A stretch of 26,903 nt of DNA from JARFUG01 sp050485365 (GCA_050485365.1 JBJHBH010000048.1:1-26903); one strand, 5' to 3'; positions 7,295 through 16,990 are shown, numbered from the stretch's first letter. Numbers and translations are program-made. Notes: generated by a model from the sequence alone, not told the origin.

Positions 7295-10200
7295 CTACCC
7301 CTTAAAATCGTGCATGCGCACCGAAACGATCTTGGAGACCCCCGGCTCCTCCATGGTGACGCCGTAGAGGGTGTCGGCAACTTCCATGGTGCGCTTGCTG
7401 TGCGTGATGATGATGAACTGCGAAACGGCCGACATCTCCCGGATCATCTCGTTAAAGCGCCCGATATTAGCGTCGTCCAGCGGCGCGTCGACCTCATCGA
7501 GCAGGCAAAAAGGGGAGGGTTTTATCAAAAAGATCGAAAAGATCAGCGCCACGGCGGTGAGCGCCTTCTCCCCACCGGAGAGAAGATTGACGCTCTGAAG
7601 CTTCTTGCCCGGCGGCTGAACGACGATCTCGACCCCGCACTCCAGCAGATCCTCTTCGTCGGTCAACTGCAGCTCGGCGCGCCCCCCGCGAAAGAGGCGG
7701 GGGAAGACTTCCTGAAACTTGCCGTTGACCTGCTCGAAGGTTTCGCGAAAGCGCCTTCGGGTCGTGCGGTTGATCTTGGCGATGGCCGCCTGCAGCCCCT
7801 CGAGAGACTGGCGCAGATCGTCCTGCTGGCGCGTCAAAAAGGCGAAGCGCTCCTCCATCTCGCGGCACTCGTCGATGGCGGTAAGGTTGACCTCGCCGAT
7901 CTCGTCGATCTGTTTGCGCAGCTGCTCCAGGCGCCTGCGGGCGGCGATCTCATCGAAGTCCTCGTCCGAGAGGGCGAGGTTCGCCAGATCGATCTGATAT
8001 CGCTCCTGGAAGGAGTGGCGCAGATGATCCGATTCGAGAGCGAGCTCCTGCTCCCGCAAGTGCAGGGAGGCGCCTTCCTCCTTCACCTTGCCGAGCTGCT
8101 CCTGCAGATCTTTTATCTCCCTCTCTTCGCCGGCGATGCGCTCGCCCCCCTCTTCCACGCGCGCGCGCCGGGCCTCGAAGCGCCCCTGAAGCTCTTCGCG
8201 ACGCCGCAGAAGGATCTCGAGCTCGGCTCGGTGTCGCGCCGACTCTTCGCCGAGGCGAAGCGTCTCGCTCTGCCCTTCGGCGATCTGTGCCTCCAGCAGC
8301 GTCCGGCGCCCCTGCAACTCGGCACGCAGTCGCGCCAGGCGATCGAGGCTTCGCCTCTCCCCTTCTTCTCTTTCCGACAGACCGGCCACGGCGACCTTCA
8401 GGGCCGTCACCGACTCGCGCAGCACGTCGGCTTCCCTCTTGAGAACCTGCAGATTTTCCTGCCGAAGAGCTACGAGCTCCTCGAGCCCTTCGCGGCGCGA
8501 CTCCCCCGCCTCCCTGTCCCGCCGGCTCGCGGCGAGACCCAGGCGCAGCTCTTCCTCCTCGCCGTGGAGTTGATCTTCTTCGAGGCTGAGAACTTCCAGA
8601 TGCTCTTCCAGACGCCGCATCTCGCGCCCGAGCCGCTCCGAGTCCTTGGCGCTCTCCACCGCCTTGAGCTCGGTGCGATGGGCCTCTCCTTCCAACGTGC
8701 GCAGATCTTCCTGCACCTCGGCCAACTCCTCGCGAAGGGCGGTGCGCTGCCGCTGCAGCCTCTCCACCACCGAGGCGAGCTCTTCGCAGCCGGCGGCCAG
8801 CTCCTTCATCAGGCGCTTGCGCTGAAGGAGCCCCCCGTCTCCTCCCCCCTGGCGCCCACCGCCCGTGATCTCGCCGCGGTGGGTCAGAGTCTCCCCCTGT
8901 TCGGTGACGAGGATCGTTCCGGGCTCAAGCGCTGCGGACAGATGCGGGGCGAGGGACTCGACGAGGTAGACGCGGGCAAGGAGCGCAAGCGCCCCTTGCG
9001 CTCCGGGCGCCGCGGTGACGAGTCGCGCCAGAGGAGTCCCTCCGGAGAGCGGGTCGCCCCCGGGATGCGCCGTCTGTGCAGAAGACGCCAAGAAAACGGT
9101 GCAGCGCCCCTCCAGCCCGCGAAACCCCTGCAGGGCGGCCAAAGCGTCCTGCGCCCCGGGGGCGATCAGCGCCTGCAGCCGCTCGCCCAGGACGGCCTCG
9201 ACGGCCGCTTCCAGGTGGGGCGGAACGTCGAGAACGTCGGCGGCCATCTGCCGGAAGCGCCCTCGGAAATCGTCCTGCTCCAAAAATGCGCGCACGCCGG
9301 AGCCGTACCCCTCCAGACCCTGCTCCAGATGCCGAAGCGATTCGAGCCGGGAGCGCGTGCGGTTGAAATCGTCCTGGCGCCCCTGAAGATCGTTTTCGCT
9401 CTCTTCAATCCGGCGCCGCAACCCTTTCAGTTGCTCGTCCGCTCGGTCGCGCTCAGTCTTCAAACGATCGCGCTCCCGATCGAGACGGTAAATCTCCTGC
9501 TGCGCTGCGGCAAGGGCAGCTCCGATCTCGGCGCGCTGTTCGCGCACCCTCACCGCCTCGGCGCGGTTGCGGGCGCGGCGCTCGGCCAGAGCCTGCAGGC
9601 GCCGCTCCCCCTCATCGCAGCGCGACGCCAGGCGCGACATCTCGGTGAGAAGTGCAAAGAGGGCGCCGCGCCCTTCCTCCAACTGCGCGGCCACATCGGC
9701 CTCCTGAGACGAGATCTCCTCCAGGAAAGCCTCGCCCTCGGCGAGACGGCGCCGCTCCGAGACAAGCGCTTCGCCAAGGCAGACGCGGCGGCTCTCGAGG
9801 TCCTTTTCCTCGGCGTCGAGCTCGCCGAAGCGGCGGGCGCTCTGCTGCGCCTCCGCCATGAGGCGCTCGCGCTGCAGTTCAAGATTCGCCGTCTCGCGGG
9901 CGCCGATCTCGATGCGGCTCTCCACCTTCTGGATCTCGGCGCCCAGATGAAAAATATTCTCGTGCTCGGCGGCGACTTCTTTTTCCAGCAGGCTCTGCCG
10001 AAGGCGCATCTCTTCGCATCGTAGCGTGCGCTCGGCATGACGCGCGCTCAAGGCGGCGAGGGTCTCGCGGTGCTGCTGCAGCTGACGTTCAAGCTTCTGC
10101 GCCTCGGCGCAAAGCACCTCGAATCTCTGCTGGGCGAAGGCGACTTCGATGCGCCGCTGCTCCTGCCTGAGCTCTCGAAAGCGCTCGGCCTTTTGCGCCT

Positions 10201-10831
10201 GTCTCTTGAGGCTCGAGAGCTGCCGGCGCACCTCGGCGACGATGTCCCCCAGGCGCAGCAGATTCTGCCGCGTCGCTTCGATCTTGCGCAGCGCCGAGCG
10301 CTTTCGGGCCTTGAATTTGGTGACCCCGGCGGCCTCCTCGATGAGAAAGCGGCGCTCCTCGGGCTTGGCGTTGAGGATCGTGCCGATCTTTCCCTGCTCG
10401 ATAATGGAGTAGGCGCGCGCCCCGACGCCGGTGTCCATGAAAAGCTCGGTGATGTCGAGGAGTCTGCAGGGGGTCTTGTTGAGCAGGTACTCGCTCTCGC
10501 CGTCGCGGTAGAGGCGACGGGTGACCATGATCTCGGCGTAGTCGCGAAAGGCGGGGGGCGCCGCGACGCCGTCGTTGGAGAAGACGATGGAGACCTCGGC
10601 CATCCCCAGAGCCTTGCGGGTTTCGCTACCGCCGAAGATGACGTCTTCCATGGAGCGACCGCGCAGGTTCCGGGCGCTTTGCTCCCCCATCGCCCAGCGA
10701 AGCGCGTCGACGATATTGCTCTTGCCGCAGCCGTTGGGGCCGAGAACGGCGGTCACCCCTTCCTGAAAGTCGAGGGAGACCTTTTCGACAAACGACTTGA
10801 AGCCGACGATTTCGACACGCTTGATCTTCAT
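7295..10831 (-). CDS. smc: Chromosome segregation protein SMC
   Basis: SMC is the ATPase of the bacterial condensin that compacts and separates chromosomes with ScpA and ScpB. The 1178-aa product has Walker A GPNGCGKSN (31–39), long coiled coils on each side of a hinge at roughly 510–670, the ABC signature LSGGE (1084–1088) and Walker B with DE at 1112–1113. All functional parts are intact. An in-frame ATG at 10894 would add 21 residues. I chose 10831 because the protein then begins MKIKRVEIVGFKSF, as SMC proteins do. scpA and scpB are not in the window. The stop codon abuts the Roadblock-like gene. Confidence 0.96.
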   Translation of the reverse strand: MKIKRVEIVGFKSFVEKVSLDFQEGVTAVLGPNGCGKSNIVDALRWAMGEQSARNLRGRSMEDVIFGGSETRKALGMAEVSIVFSNDGVAAPPAFRDYAEIMVTRRLYRDGESEYLLNKTPCRLLDITELFMDTGVGARAYSIIEQGKIGTILNAKPEERRFLIEEAAGVTKFKARKRSALRKIEATRQNLLRLGDIVAEVRRQLSSLKRQAQKAERFRELRQEQRRIEVAFAQQRFEVLCAEAQKLERQLQQHRETLAALSARHAERTLRCEEMRLRQSLLEKEVAAEHENIFHLGAEIQKVESRIEIGARETANLELQRERLMAEAQQSARRFGELDAEEKDLESRRVCLGEALVSERRRLAEGEAFLEEISSQEADVAAQLEEGRGALFALLTEMSRLASRCDEGERRLQALAERRARNRAEAVRVREQRAEIGAALAAAQQEIYRLDRERDRLKTERDRADEQLKGLRRRIEESENDLQGRQDDFNRTRSRLESLRHLEQGLEGYGSGVRAFLEQDDFRGRFRQMAADVLDVPPHLEAAVEAVLGERLQALIAPGAQDALAALQGFRGLEGRCTVFLASSAQTAHPGGDPLSGGTPLARLVTAAPGAQGALALLARVYLVESLAPHLSAALEPGTILVTEQGETLTHRGEITGGGRQGGGDGGLLQRKRLMKELAAGCEELASVVERLQRQRTALREELAEVQEDLRTLEGEAHRTELKAVESAKDSERLGREMRRLEEHLEVLSLEEDQLHGEEEELRLGLAASRRDREAGESRREGLEELVALRQENLQVLKREADVLRESVTALKVAVAGLSEREEGERRSLDRLARLRAELQGRRTLLEAQIAEGQSETLRLGEESARHRAELEILLRRREELQGRFEARRARVEEGGERIAGEEREIKDLQEQLGKVKEEGASLHLREQELALESDHLRHSFQERYQIDLANLALSDEDFDEIAARRRLEQLRKQIDEIGEVNLTAIDECREMEERFAFLTRQQDDLRQSLEGLQAAIAKINRTTRRRFRETFEQVNGKFQEVFPRLFRGGRAELQLTDEEDLLECGVEIVVQPPGKKLQSVNLLSGGEKALTAVALIFSIFLIKPSPFCLLDEVDAPLDDANIGRFNEMIREMSAVSQFIIITHSKRTMEVADTLYGVTMEEPGVSKIVSVRMHDFKG

Positions 10832-10921
10832 CCGCAGGGCTCGGCGCCAGGGGCCGACGGCGAAAAGGCCGGCCGGGTCGCGATAGCCGGGCATGTTAAC
10901 AATCGGCGCCGGGGCTGTAAA

Positions 10922-10950
10922 GAATTAACCTGCCCCGCTGGCGGCTGCAA
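10922..10950 (-). promoter_or_regulatory. Possible promoter for smc
   Basis: Minus-strand TTGCAG (10945–10950), 17 bp, then TAATTC (10922–10927) lies about 90 nt before the chosen smc start, in the gap between divergent smc and the pseudouridine synthase gene. The match is moderate. Confidence 0.35.
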
Positions 10951-11023
10951 TTGCGAACAGGGGCGCACTTTTACCGGATTTTTACTTGTCCCCCGCACCC
11001 CCTGAGCCGTATCATGGCGTTCT

Positions 11024-11899
11024 ATGCAGATTCACATAAGTCATGACGAAGAGGGGCTGCCCGTTCTGGAGGTCCTGCGGCGCCGCATCCCCGGTGCCCC
11101 CGAGGGCTACCTGCGTCGGCTCTTGCGCAGCGGCAAAATCCGGTGGGCAGAGGCGACCGCCTCGGAGCAGAGCCGATGCGCCGAAGGAGACCTGCTGCGC
11201 CTGCCGAGCAGCGCACGCCTGCAGCAACTGCTCGCCGAGGCGCGCAGCGAGGCGCTCGACATCCTCTTCGAAAACCGCGAGATCCTCGCGGTCTGCAAGC
11301 CTCCGGGGCTCGCGGTCCATCGCGGGCAGGGGCATCAGCAGGACAACCTCGCCCTGCGGGTCGAGAAGCTGATGGCCAGACGCGGAGTCACCTTCCGCAG
11401 CGCTCCGGTCCATCGGCTCGATCTGGAGACGTCCGGTCCGCTCCTCTTCGCGAAGGGGCGCCGCGCCGCCGGAGAGCTCGGCAAACTCTTCATGGCCGGC
11501 GAGGCGCAGAAGATCTACTGGGGACTCGCCACGGGGCGGATCGAAGGACGGGGGAGACTGACCACGGCCGTTCGCTCCAAAGGGAAGCTCAAGGAGGCTG
11601 TGACGGATTTCAGCGTCATGGCGACGCGAGGCGATTTCACGCTGCTGGAGATGCGCCTTCGCACCGGCCGCACGCACCAGATCCGCCGCCAACTCGCCGA
11701 AGCGGGGCACCCCCTCGTCGGCGACCGGCGCTACGGCGGTGCGCACCCGGTCGCCTCCGGTCGTCTCTTTCTGCACTGCTGCCGTCTGAGCTTCGTCAGC
11801 CCCTTCGACGGGAGCCCCATCGACCTGCGCTCCGCGCTCCCCGCCGATCTGTCCGCCGTGCTCGAAGCGCTCGGCTTCGCGCCCCCTCAACACTGCTGA
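11024..11899 (+). CDS. RluA-family pseudouridine synthase
   Basis: Enzymes of this family convert uridine to pseudouridine in rRNA or tRNA. The 291-aa product has an S4-like N-terminal region (about 10–62), KPPG (92–95), the catalytic motif HRLDLETSG (130–138, catalytic Asp133), and the RNA-binding motif TGRTHQIRRQ (214–223) followed by LVGDRRYGG. The usual HRLDxxTSG pattern is kept. The exact target (RluA, RluC, RluD or another subgroup) cannot be set from sequence alone. No clear ribosome site precedes the ATG. It is divergent from smc and 19 nt upstream of the AsmA-like gene, probably co-transcribed with it. Confidence 0.92.
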   Translation: MQIHISHDEEGLPVLEVLRRRIPGAPEGYLRRLLRSGKIRWAEATASEQSRCAEGDLLRLPSSARLQQLLAEARSEALDILFENREILAVCKPPGLAVHRGQGHQQDNLALRVEKLMARRGVTFRSAPVHRLDLETSGPLLFAKGRRAAGELGKLFMAGEAQKIYWGLATGRIEGRGRLTTAVRSKGKLKEAVTDFSVMATRGDFTLLEMRLRTGRTHQIRRQLAEAGHPLVGDRRYGGAHPVASGRLFLHCCRLSFVSPFDGSPIDLRSALPADLSAVLEALGFAPPQHC

Positions 11900-11918
11900 C
11901 CCCTTCGTCGATCTGCCG

Positions 11919-14900
11919 ATGCTGCGCCGCCACCCTTTCTCGATTGTTGCCATCGTCCTGCTCCTGCTGCTCGGTGCCGGACTCTTCTATCTGGCGAGCT
12001 ATCTCGGCAGCGACGAATACCATGAACGCCTGCAGGCCGAGCTGTCGGCCGCACTCGGACACCCCGTACGAATCGGCGAAGCGGCCCTCTCCCTGAGGCG
12101 CGGCCCGGCCCTGGCCGTTTCGGACCTTCACATCGAGGCCCACAGCGTCGGGATCTCCCTTCGGGCGGATCTGCTCTATCTTCGCCTCGACTGGGACGAG
12201 TTGCTGCACGGCCGGGCAGAATTTTCACGCATCGTCATGCTTCGCCCCCAGCTTCGCATCGCCCTGCCCGAGATGCGCGCGCAGGCGCAGATCCCGCCCT
12301 CCCCCACTCCGGAGCAGCGCCTCGGCGCGGCCGGAATCACCTCTCTCACCGTCGAAAACGGGCGCGTCGTCATCGAAGATCGTTCCGGCGCCGATGGCGA
12401 CAGGCGCTTTCGGATTGAGCAGATCGACGGCGAAATCAGCGACTTCGGGGCGGATCGCTCCGCCTGGGTGCGCCTCTCGGGGCGCCTGAGCGGCGAGCAG
12501 CATGCCGCCGACTTCATCGCGGCCGGCGAAATCGCTCTGGGCGCGGGCTCCTGGCGGCAGACGACGATTCGTCTGGGACTTCTCTTCGAGGAGCTCCCGC
12601 TGCGCCTCCTGGACGACGTTCAGCCTCTTTGGGCAGGGAACGTCTCCGGGAACGGACGCCTGGAGGTCACCTTGGACGGCAGCGCGGCCGAGGGGGTGCG
12701 CACCCGCGCCCGCCTGGAAGGCGGGACTCTCACCCTCGGCTCGGCGAACGGGGCGCCCATCCCCCCCGTGGAGCTTGCGGCCACATGGTTTGCCGACGAC
12801 GCCGCCCAGGGCGTCCGAGATCTGTCGCTGAAGCTGGGCGAGGCCGTCGTGCACGGAAACGCACGGTGGGAACCGTCTCCAGAGGGGCTCTGGCTCGCGG
12901 CGCAACTGCGCACCGACCCCCTCGATCTGGCCTCGCTCGTACGCCACCTCCCCGGCATGACCGAAGATGCGCCCGAGAGCGTCTCCGGCACCGTGACGTT
13001 GACCCACCTCGAATTCGCCGGGCTGTCGACGCTGCTGGCCGACGGGAGCGCTCTCGCCTCGGCCCTTCGCGCCGAGGCGCTCCTCGACGCCGTCGAAGTG
13101 CGTCTGGCGCCTCATCCGATCGAGCGGATTCACGCCGAGCTGCGCCTCGAAGACGGGTGCCTGGAGATTGCAGCAGGGCGAGCCACGGTGCTGGAGACTC
13201 CCGTGCGCTTCAGCGCCTCCCTCGACGGCCTTTTCACGCCGTCGCCGACCGTGAGGGGGGATGCCAGGGCGATCTTCGCAGCGGATCGCCTTCTTCCCCT
13301 GCTGCCGCCGCCGATCCGCGAAAAGCTCACCGTGAGCGGCGACATCCCCATGACCGTCGAGGCTTTCGGCGAACCGAAGGAGATGCGCCTCGCCGCCGCC
13401 GCCGATCTCGCTTCGCTTGGGCTTTACTGGGAACCGGCTTTCGCCAAGGAAGCCGGCCGGGGCGGGTCGCTCTCCCTTTCGCTTCGGGCGGGCGCCGAGG
13501 CGTGGAGCCTCGATTTCGCCCGCCTCAGTCTCCCGGGCCTCGACCTTCGCGCCAACGGCTCCGGACACGGCTTCGGCGAGGCCAGACTCGATGTCCACCT
13601 GGAGGCGCCGGAGCTGCGCAAGGTGCACGCCCTCATCCCTCCCCTGCAGAAGATCGATGCCCGCGGGGGGGCGGAGGTGCGCGGCGTCGTCACCCGCACG
13701 GACGGCGAGATCCGAAGCGAGGGGACCCTCTATCTTCGCAGGGCGGGTCTTCGTCCGCCGGTCGTGGCCGAGATCAACGAGGCGACGGGTCACATCCGCC
13801 TGACGTCGAAGGGGGCTCAGATCGAAAACCTCACCGCACGCCTCGGCACCTCGGCGGTTCGGGTCGAGGGCGAGTTGGAGAACTTCGCCGAGCCGCGACT
13901 TCAGCTGCATGTGCGCGGCGAGACGATCCGGGCCGATGAGATCATCTTCCCCTCGGCCGACGCCGTTTTGCACGATGTCGACGGACACCTGGTCATCGAG
14001 CGCGGCCGCGTCGCGTTCTCACCGGTCAACGTTCGCATCGAAGGCGGGACCATCGCCTCGGTGACGGGAGAGGTCGTCGACTTCTCGAATCCCTCCGTCG
14101 CCTTGGAGATCGGGGCCGACTACGGCGACATCGACGAGGTCATCGCCTTATGGATCAGGCGGCCGGAAGCGGGGCGCCGAATTCCGGCGCCGAGACGCGA
14201 TCACAACCCACAGGTGCAGGTGCGCATCCGCGCCGCCGTGGCCGAGGGGAAAATCAGCAACCTGAGCTTCGAGAAGGCCGAGGGGATCATTTCGTGGGAG
14301 CAGGGGCTGCTGACGATCCACCCTCTGCACTTTCACGCCGCGCAGGGGCGCTGCACCGGGCGGGTGATGGTCGAGAGTGCGGATCAGCGGCACCTTCTGT
14401 ACGTCTCGGGGCATCTCGAAGGGGCCGAGGCGTCGGAGCTGCAGCAGAATCTGCTTCAGCAAAGGGGGCTTGTCACCGGGACGGTGCGGAGCGACTTCTT
14501 CATCATGGGGGAGATCGGGGACGACTTTCGCCGCACCGCGCAAGGGGGGGTGTCCCTGGATGTGGAAAGGGGAGTCCTGCTGCGGTTCAACTCTCTGTCG
14601 AAGATCTTCTCTTTTCTGAACGTCTCGCAGCTCTTCTCCCGCCAACTCCCCGACCCGGCCCGCGAAGGGATGCCTTTTCATCGCTTGAGCGCCAGCTTCT
14701 CGCTCAAGGACGGGGTGCTGCAGAGCGAAGATCTGCTGATCGACAGCCCCGCCATGAACATGTCTCTGGTCGGCGAGTTCGATCTCGTTTCAGAGAAGGT
14801 CGACGCGCTGATCGCCGTCAAGCCGCTGCGCACGGTGGACAGGATCGTCACCCGGATTCCGGTGGCCGGATGGATCCTGGCGGGGGAGGAAAAAGCGCTC

Positions 14901-15062
14901 ATCACCGCGCACTTTCAACTCCGAGGCCCCTTCAGCGCGGCCGAGGTCGTCCCCGTCCCCGTCACCTCCCTCTCGGAAAAGGCCGTAGGTATTTTCCGCC
15001 GCATCTTCGGCCTGCCGGGCCGGCTGATCGAAAACCTCGAAGACCTCGCCCGCCCGGAGTGA
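11919..15062 (+). CDS. AsmA/YhdP-like envelope protein
   Basis: This large protein (1047 aa) has one N-terminal membrane helix (about 7–29) followed by about a thousand residues of repeated beta-rich segments facing the periplasm. The first part fits the AsmA domain, with ALGHPVRIGEAALSLRRGPA at about 45–64. The C-terminal part has the AsmA-like C region, with FNSLSKIFSFLNVSQLF and SLKDGVLQSEDLLIDSPAMN. Family members (YhdP, TamB, AsmA) are bridge-like proteins thought to carry phospholipids to the outer membrane. That role is taken from relatives and is not shown here. It follows the pseudouridine synthase by 19 nt and converges on the methyltransferase gene. Confidence 0.85.
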   Translation: MLRRHPFSIVAIVLLLLLGAGLFYLASYLGSDEYHERLQAELSAALGHPVRIGEAALSLRRGPALAVSDLHIEAHSVGISLRADLLYLRLDWDELLHGRAEFSRIVMLRPQLRIALPEMRAQAQIPPSPTPEQRLGAAGITSLTVENGRVVIEDRSGADGDRRFRIEQIDGEISDFGADRSAWVRLSGRLSGEQHAADFIAAGEIALGAGSWRQTTIRLGLLFEELPLRLLDDVQPLWAGNVSGNGRLEVTLDGSAAEGVRTRARLEGGTLTLGSANGAPIPPVELAATWFADDAAQGVRDLSLKLGEAVVHGNARWEPSPEGLWLAAQLRTDPLDLASLVRHLPGMTEDAPESVSGTVTLTHLEFAGLSTLLADGSALASALRAEALLDAVEVRLAPHPIERIHAELRLEDGCLEIAAGRATVLETPVRFSASLDGLFTPSPTVRGDARAIFAADRLLPLLPPPIREKLTVSGDIPMTVEAFGEPKEMRLAAAADLASLGLYWEPAFAKEAGRGGSLSLSLRAGAEAWSLDFARLSLPGLDLRANGSGHGFGEARLDVHLEAPELRKVHALIPPLQKIDARGGAEVRGVVTRTDGEIRSEGTLYLRRAGLRPPVVAEINEATGHIRLTSKGAQIENLTARLGTSAVRVEGELENFAEPRLQLHVRGETIRADEIIFPSADAVLHDVDGHLVIERGRVAFSPVNVRIEGGTIASVTGEVVDFSNPSVALEIGADYGDIDEVIALWIRRPEAGRRIPAPRRDHNPQVQVRIRAAVAEGKISNLSFEKAEGIISWEQGLLTIHPLHFHAAQGRCTGRVMVESADQRHLLYVSGHLEGAEASELQQNLLQQRGLVTGTVRSDFFIMGEIGDDFRRTAQGGVSLDVERGVLLRFNSLSKIFSFLNVSQLFSRQLPDPAREGMPFHRLSASFSLKDGVLQSEDLLIDSPAMNMSLVGEFDLVSEKVDALIAVKPLRTVDRIVTRIPVAGWILAGEEKALITAHFQLRGPFSAAEVVPVPVTSLSEKAVGIFRRIFGLPGRLIENLEDLARPE

Positions 15063-15066
15063 TCCG

Positions 15067-15090
15067 CCTTCGCCCAGGCTTCGGCGAAGG
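15067..15090. terminator. Stem-loop between convergent genes
   Basis: An 8-bp perfect inverted repeat, CCTTCGCC and GGCGAAGG with an 8-nt loop, lies in the 37-bp gap between the AsmA-like gene and the convergent methyltransferase gene. It may end transcription from both sides, but neither strand has a run of T. Confidence 0.4.
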
Positions 15091-15099
15091 GACCTCGCC

Positions 15100-15807
15100 T
15101 CACTTCTCCCCGACGTAGACGGTGGCGATGCCGAGGGTGAGATCGACGTGCCGCACTTTCGTGAAGCCGGCATCCGCCATGAGGCCTTTGAACGTCTCTT
15201 GGTCGGGGAACTCCAGAACCGAATCGGGCAGATACTGATAGGCGCTGCGCTTGGAGATGAGCCCGCCGATGCGGGGCAGCAGTGTGCAGAAGTAGAAATT
15301 GTAGACCTGCCGCACGAGGCGGCTTCGGGGGTTGGAAAACTCCAGAATGACGGCCCGCCCTCCGGGCTTGAGCACCCGACACATCTCCCTGAGCCCCGCC
15401 GAGCGATCGACGACGTTTCGGATGCCGAAGGCGATGGTGACGCCGTCGAAGCAGGACGACGGGTGGGGAATCGCCTCGCAGGGGGCGTTGACGAGCACGA
15501 TCCGCTCGGCATGGGGGGACCCGGCGATCTTGGCCTTCCCGATGACCAGCATCCCTTGGGTGAAGTCTTCTCCGACGATTCGAACCGACGGCGGCGTGCG
15601 GGCGGCGATTTCAAGAGCGATGTCGCCGGTCCCGGTCGCCATGTCGAGAACCCTCCCCCCTTCGGGGATCTGCAGCTGGGCGACGGCGAAGGTGCGCCAC
15701 CTCCTGTCGATCCCGAACGAAAGCAATCGGTTGAGCAAATCGTATCGGGGGGCGATGGAATCGAACATCTCCCGGATCCCCCGCCCCTTGTCGGAGAGCT
15801 TGGACAT
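15100..15807 (-). CDS. ubiE: UbiE/MenG-type demethylmenaquinone methyltransferase
   Basis: This SAM-dependent methyltransferase performs the last step of menaquinone synthesis (and the C-methylation of ubiquinone in aerobes). In an anaerobic-type relative the menaquinone role is more likely. The 235-aa product has MFDSIAPRYDLLN near the N-terminus, the SAM-binding motif LDMATGTGD (54–62), AFGIRN (126–131), EFSNP and a family-typical end (TLGIATVYVGEK). A longer reading frame exists to 15849. I chose the ATG at 15805–15807 because AGGAG lies 8 nt upstream and the protein then begins like its family. It converges on the AsmA-like gene. Confidence 0.93.
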   Translation of the reverse strand: MSKLSDKGRGIREMFDSIAPRYDLLNRLLSFGIDRRWRTFAVAQLQIPEGGRVLDMATGTGDIALEIAARTPPSVRIVGEDFTQGMLVIGKAKIAGSPHAERIVLVNAPCEAIPHPSSCFDGVTIAFGIRNVVDRSAGLREMCRVLKPGGRAVILEFSNPRSRLVRQVYNFYFCTLLPRIGGLISKRSAYQYLPDSVLEFPDQETFKGLMADAGFTKVRHVDLTLGIATVYVGEK

Positions 15808-16116
15808 CGAATGAACTCCTGCTGGTGATTGGGTGCCGCGCCGATTCACTTATCACACCCTCCTCCCCGCTGTCAGCAAAAAACCCCCCTCTCGGATGTA
15901 AACGCCGTCTCGCGGCGGTATTTTAATCCAGCCATTCATCCCTCATCGCCACATGTGCCCGAATGTTCGAATAAAACAGAAGTTTTCACTTTATGCAAAC
16001 GATTCTCCCGGCCGGACGAAAGCAGGTCAGATCTGGTATCTTTTCTCTCTTATCAAATAGCCTTTTTGTATTTATTTCGCTCATTTGTAAGAATGGTACA
16101 AAAAACAAAATTCTGT
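15808..16116. other. Gene-free region between ubiE and the iclR promoter
   Basis: This is the divergent gap between ubiE and iclR. Its AT content rises sharply toward iclR. I see no open frame with coding character. A small inverted repeat CGCCG-5 nt-CGGCG at 15903–15917 is followed by TATTTT. No clear ubiE promoter was recognised. Confidence 0.6.
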
Positions 16117-16145
16117 TTGACAAAAATAGAACATGGTATTACAAA
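16117..16145 (+). promoter_or_regulatory. iclR promoter with shared spacer motif
   Basis: TTGACA (16117–16122), 17 bp, then TACAAA (16140–16145). The spacer carries AACATGGTATTA at 16130–16141, starting 7 nt after the -35. The same layout recurs at 17273 and 22169. A start site near 16152 leaves a leader of about 55 nt before the GTG at 16208. Confidence 0.65.
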
Positions 16146-16207
16146 TGAACTGCGCTCGGCACCCCTCGGGCGATCCGCGACGGTGCGAAACGCAAGGGAG
16201 AGCGACA

Positions 16208-16990
16208 GTGGCACGAGAGATTCAATCGACACGAAGCAAGGATTCGTACTCCATACAGTCCGTCGACAACGCACTGACGCTCCTCGAGGCCCTTTGCGAA
16301 GAGGATGAAGTGGTGCGGATCTCGCGCCTGAGCGAGCGCCTCGGCATGAACAAGACAAGCGTCTTTCGACTCATGGCAACCTTCGAAAATCGCGGCTACG
16401 TCGAGAAAGAATCGGGCTCCGGGCGATATCGCCTCGGCATCTCGGCCTACGAGATGGGGCAGAAATTCCTCTCCCGCATGGGGCTGCTGCGCAAGGCCCG
16501 CCCGGTCATGGAACAACTCGGACGCCGATGCAACGAGGCGGTCTACCTCGCCATCCCCCGCCACGACGAGGTCCTTTTCCTCGACATGGTGGAGACCAGC
16601 CACCGGGTCAAGGTCGTCTCCCTTCTGGGCAACCGCTACCCCTTGGCGAGCGTCGCCGCCGGCAAGGTGATCCTCGCCCATCCCCAGGGCAAAGGAGCCT
16701 CCCCCCCCGCCCACGGCAAACCCTCCAGAACGCCAGTTCTCCCTGCGGAAGAGGTCCAGCGGATCCGACAGCAGGGATTCCACATTGAAACCGGAACACC
16801 CGATGAGGGGATCGTCTCCCTGGCCGTCCCCCTCTTTCGCGCAGGCGGAGAGCTCTGCGGATGTCTCTGCATGGTCGGACCCGAATACCGGCTGACCGAA
16901 GAGAAGGTCGCAGACGAGCTCCTCCCCCAACTGCGAGAGTCCGGCGAAATCATCTCTTCCAAGCTCGGCTATTTCGGTGAAATCCTGTAA
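16208..16990 (+). CDS. IclR-family transcriptional regulator
   Basis: This 260-aa protein has the two IclR domains. A winged helix-turn-helix spans about residues 14–76 (SVDNALTLLEAL, then LSERLGMNKTSVFRLMATFE). An effector-binding domain follows, with GNRYPLASVAAGKVILAHPQ (141–160) and the late motif GIVSLAVPLFRAGGEL. IclR proteins usually sense small organic acids or aromatic compounds. An upstream ATG at 16133 lies inside the promoter, whereas the GTG at 16208 has AGGGAG at the right distance, so I chose the GTG. It precedes two symporter modules in the same direction and is the best candidate for their regulator and its own. Its ligand is not visible from sequence. Confidence 0.88.
   Translation: MAREIQSTRSKDSYSIQSVDNALTLLEALCEEDEVVRISRLSERLGMNKTSVFRLMATFENRGYVEKESGSGRYRLGISAYEMGQKFLSRMGLLRKARPVMEQLGRRCNEAVYLAIPRHDEVLFLDMVETSHRVKVVSLLGNRYPLASVAAGKVILAHPQGKGASPPAHGKPSRTPVLPAEEVQRIRQQGFHIETGTPDEGIVSLAVPLFRAGGELCGCLCMVGPEYRLTEEKVADELLPQLRESGEIISSKLGYFGEIL

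Noticed and set aside
7265..10024. 919-codon plus-strand open frame opposite smc
   Set aside because: It is the mirror of the smc coiled coil. The high GC content and codon bias of smc keep the opposite frame open. It is leucine-rich low-complexity sequence with no family motif.
10832..10894. Longer smc start at the upstream ATG
   Set aside because: The added 21 residues do not match the SMC N-terminus, which should begin just before the KSF motif.
12225..13988. 587-codon minus-strand open frame opposite the AsmA-like gene
   Set aside because: No motif, and composition is typical of an antisense shadow in GC-rich DNA.
15903..15917. Terminator in the ubiE–iclR gap
   Set aside because: The stem is only 5 bp and no plus-strand gene ends just upstream.
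16133..16207. Longer IclR start at the upstream ATG
   Set aside because: The ATG lies between the -35 and -10 of the promoter and has no ribosome site. The GTG at 16208 does.
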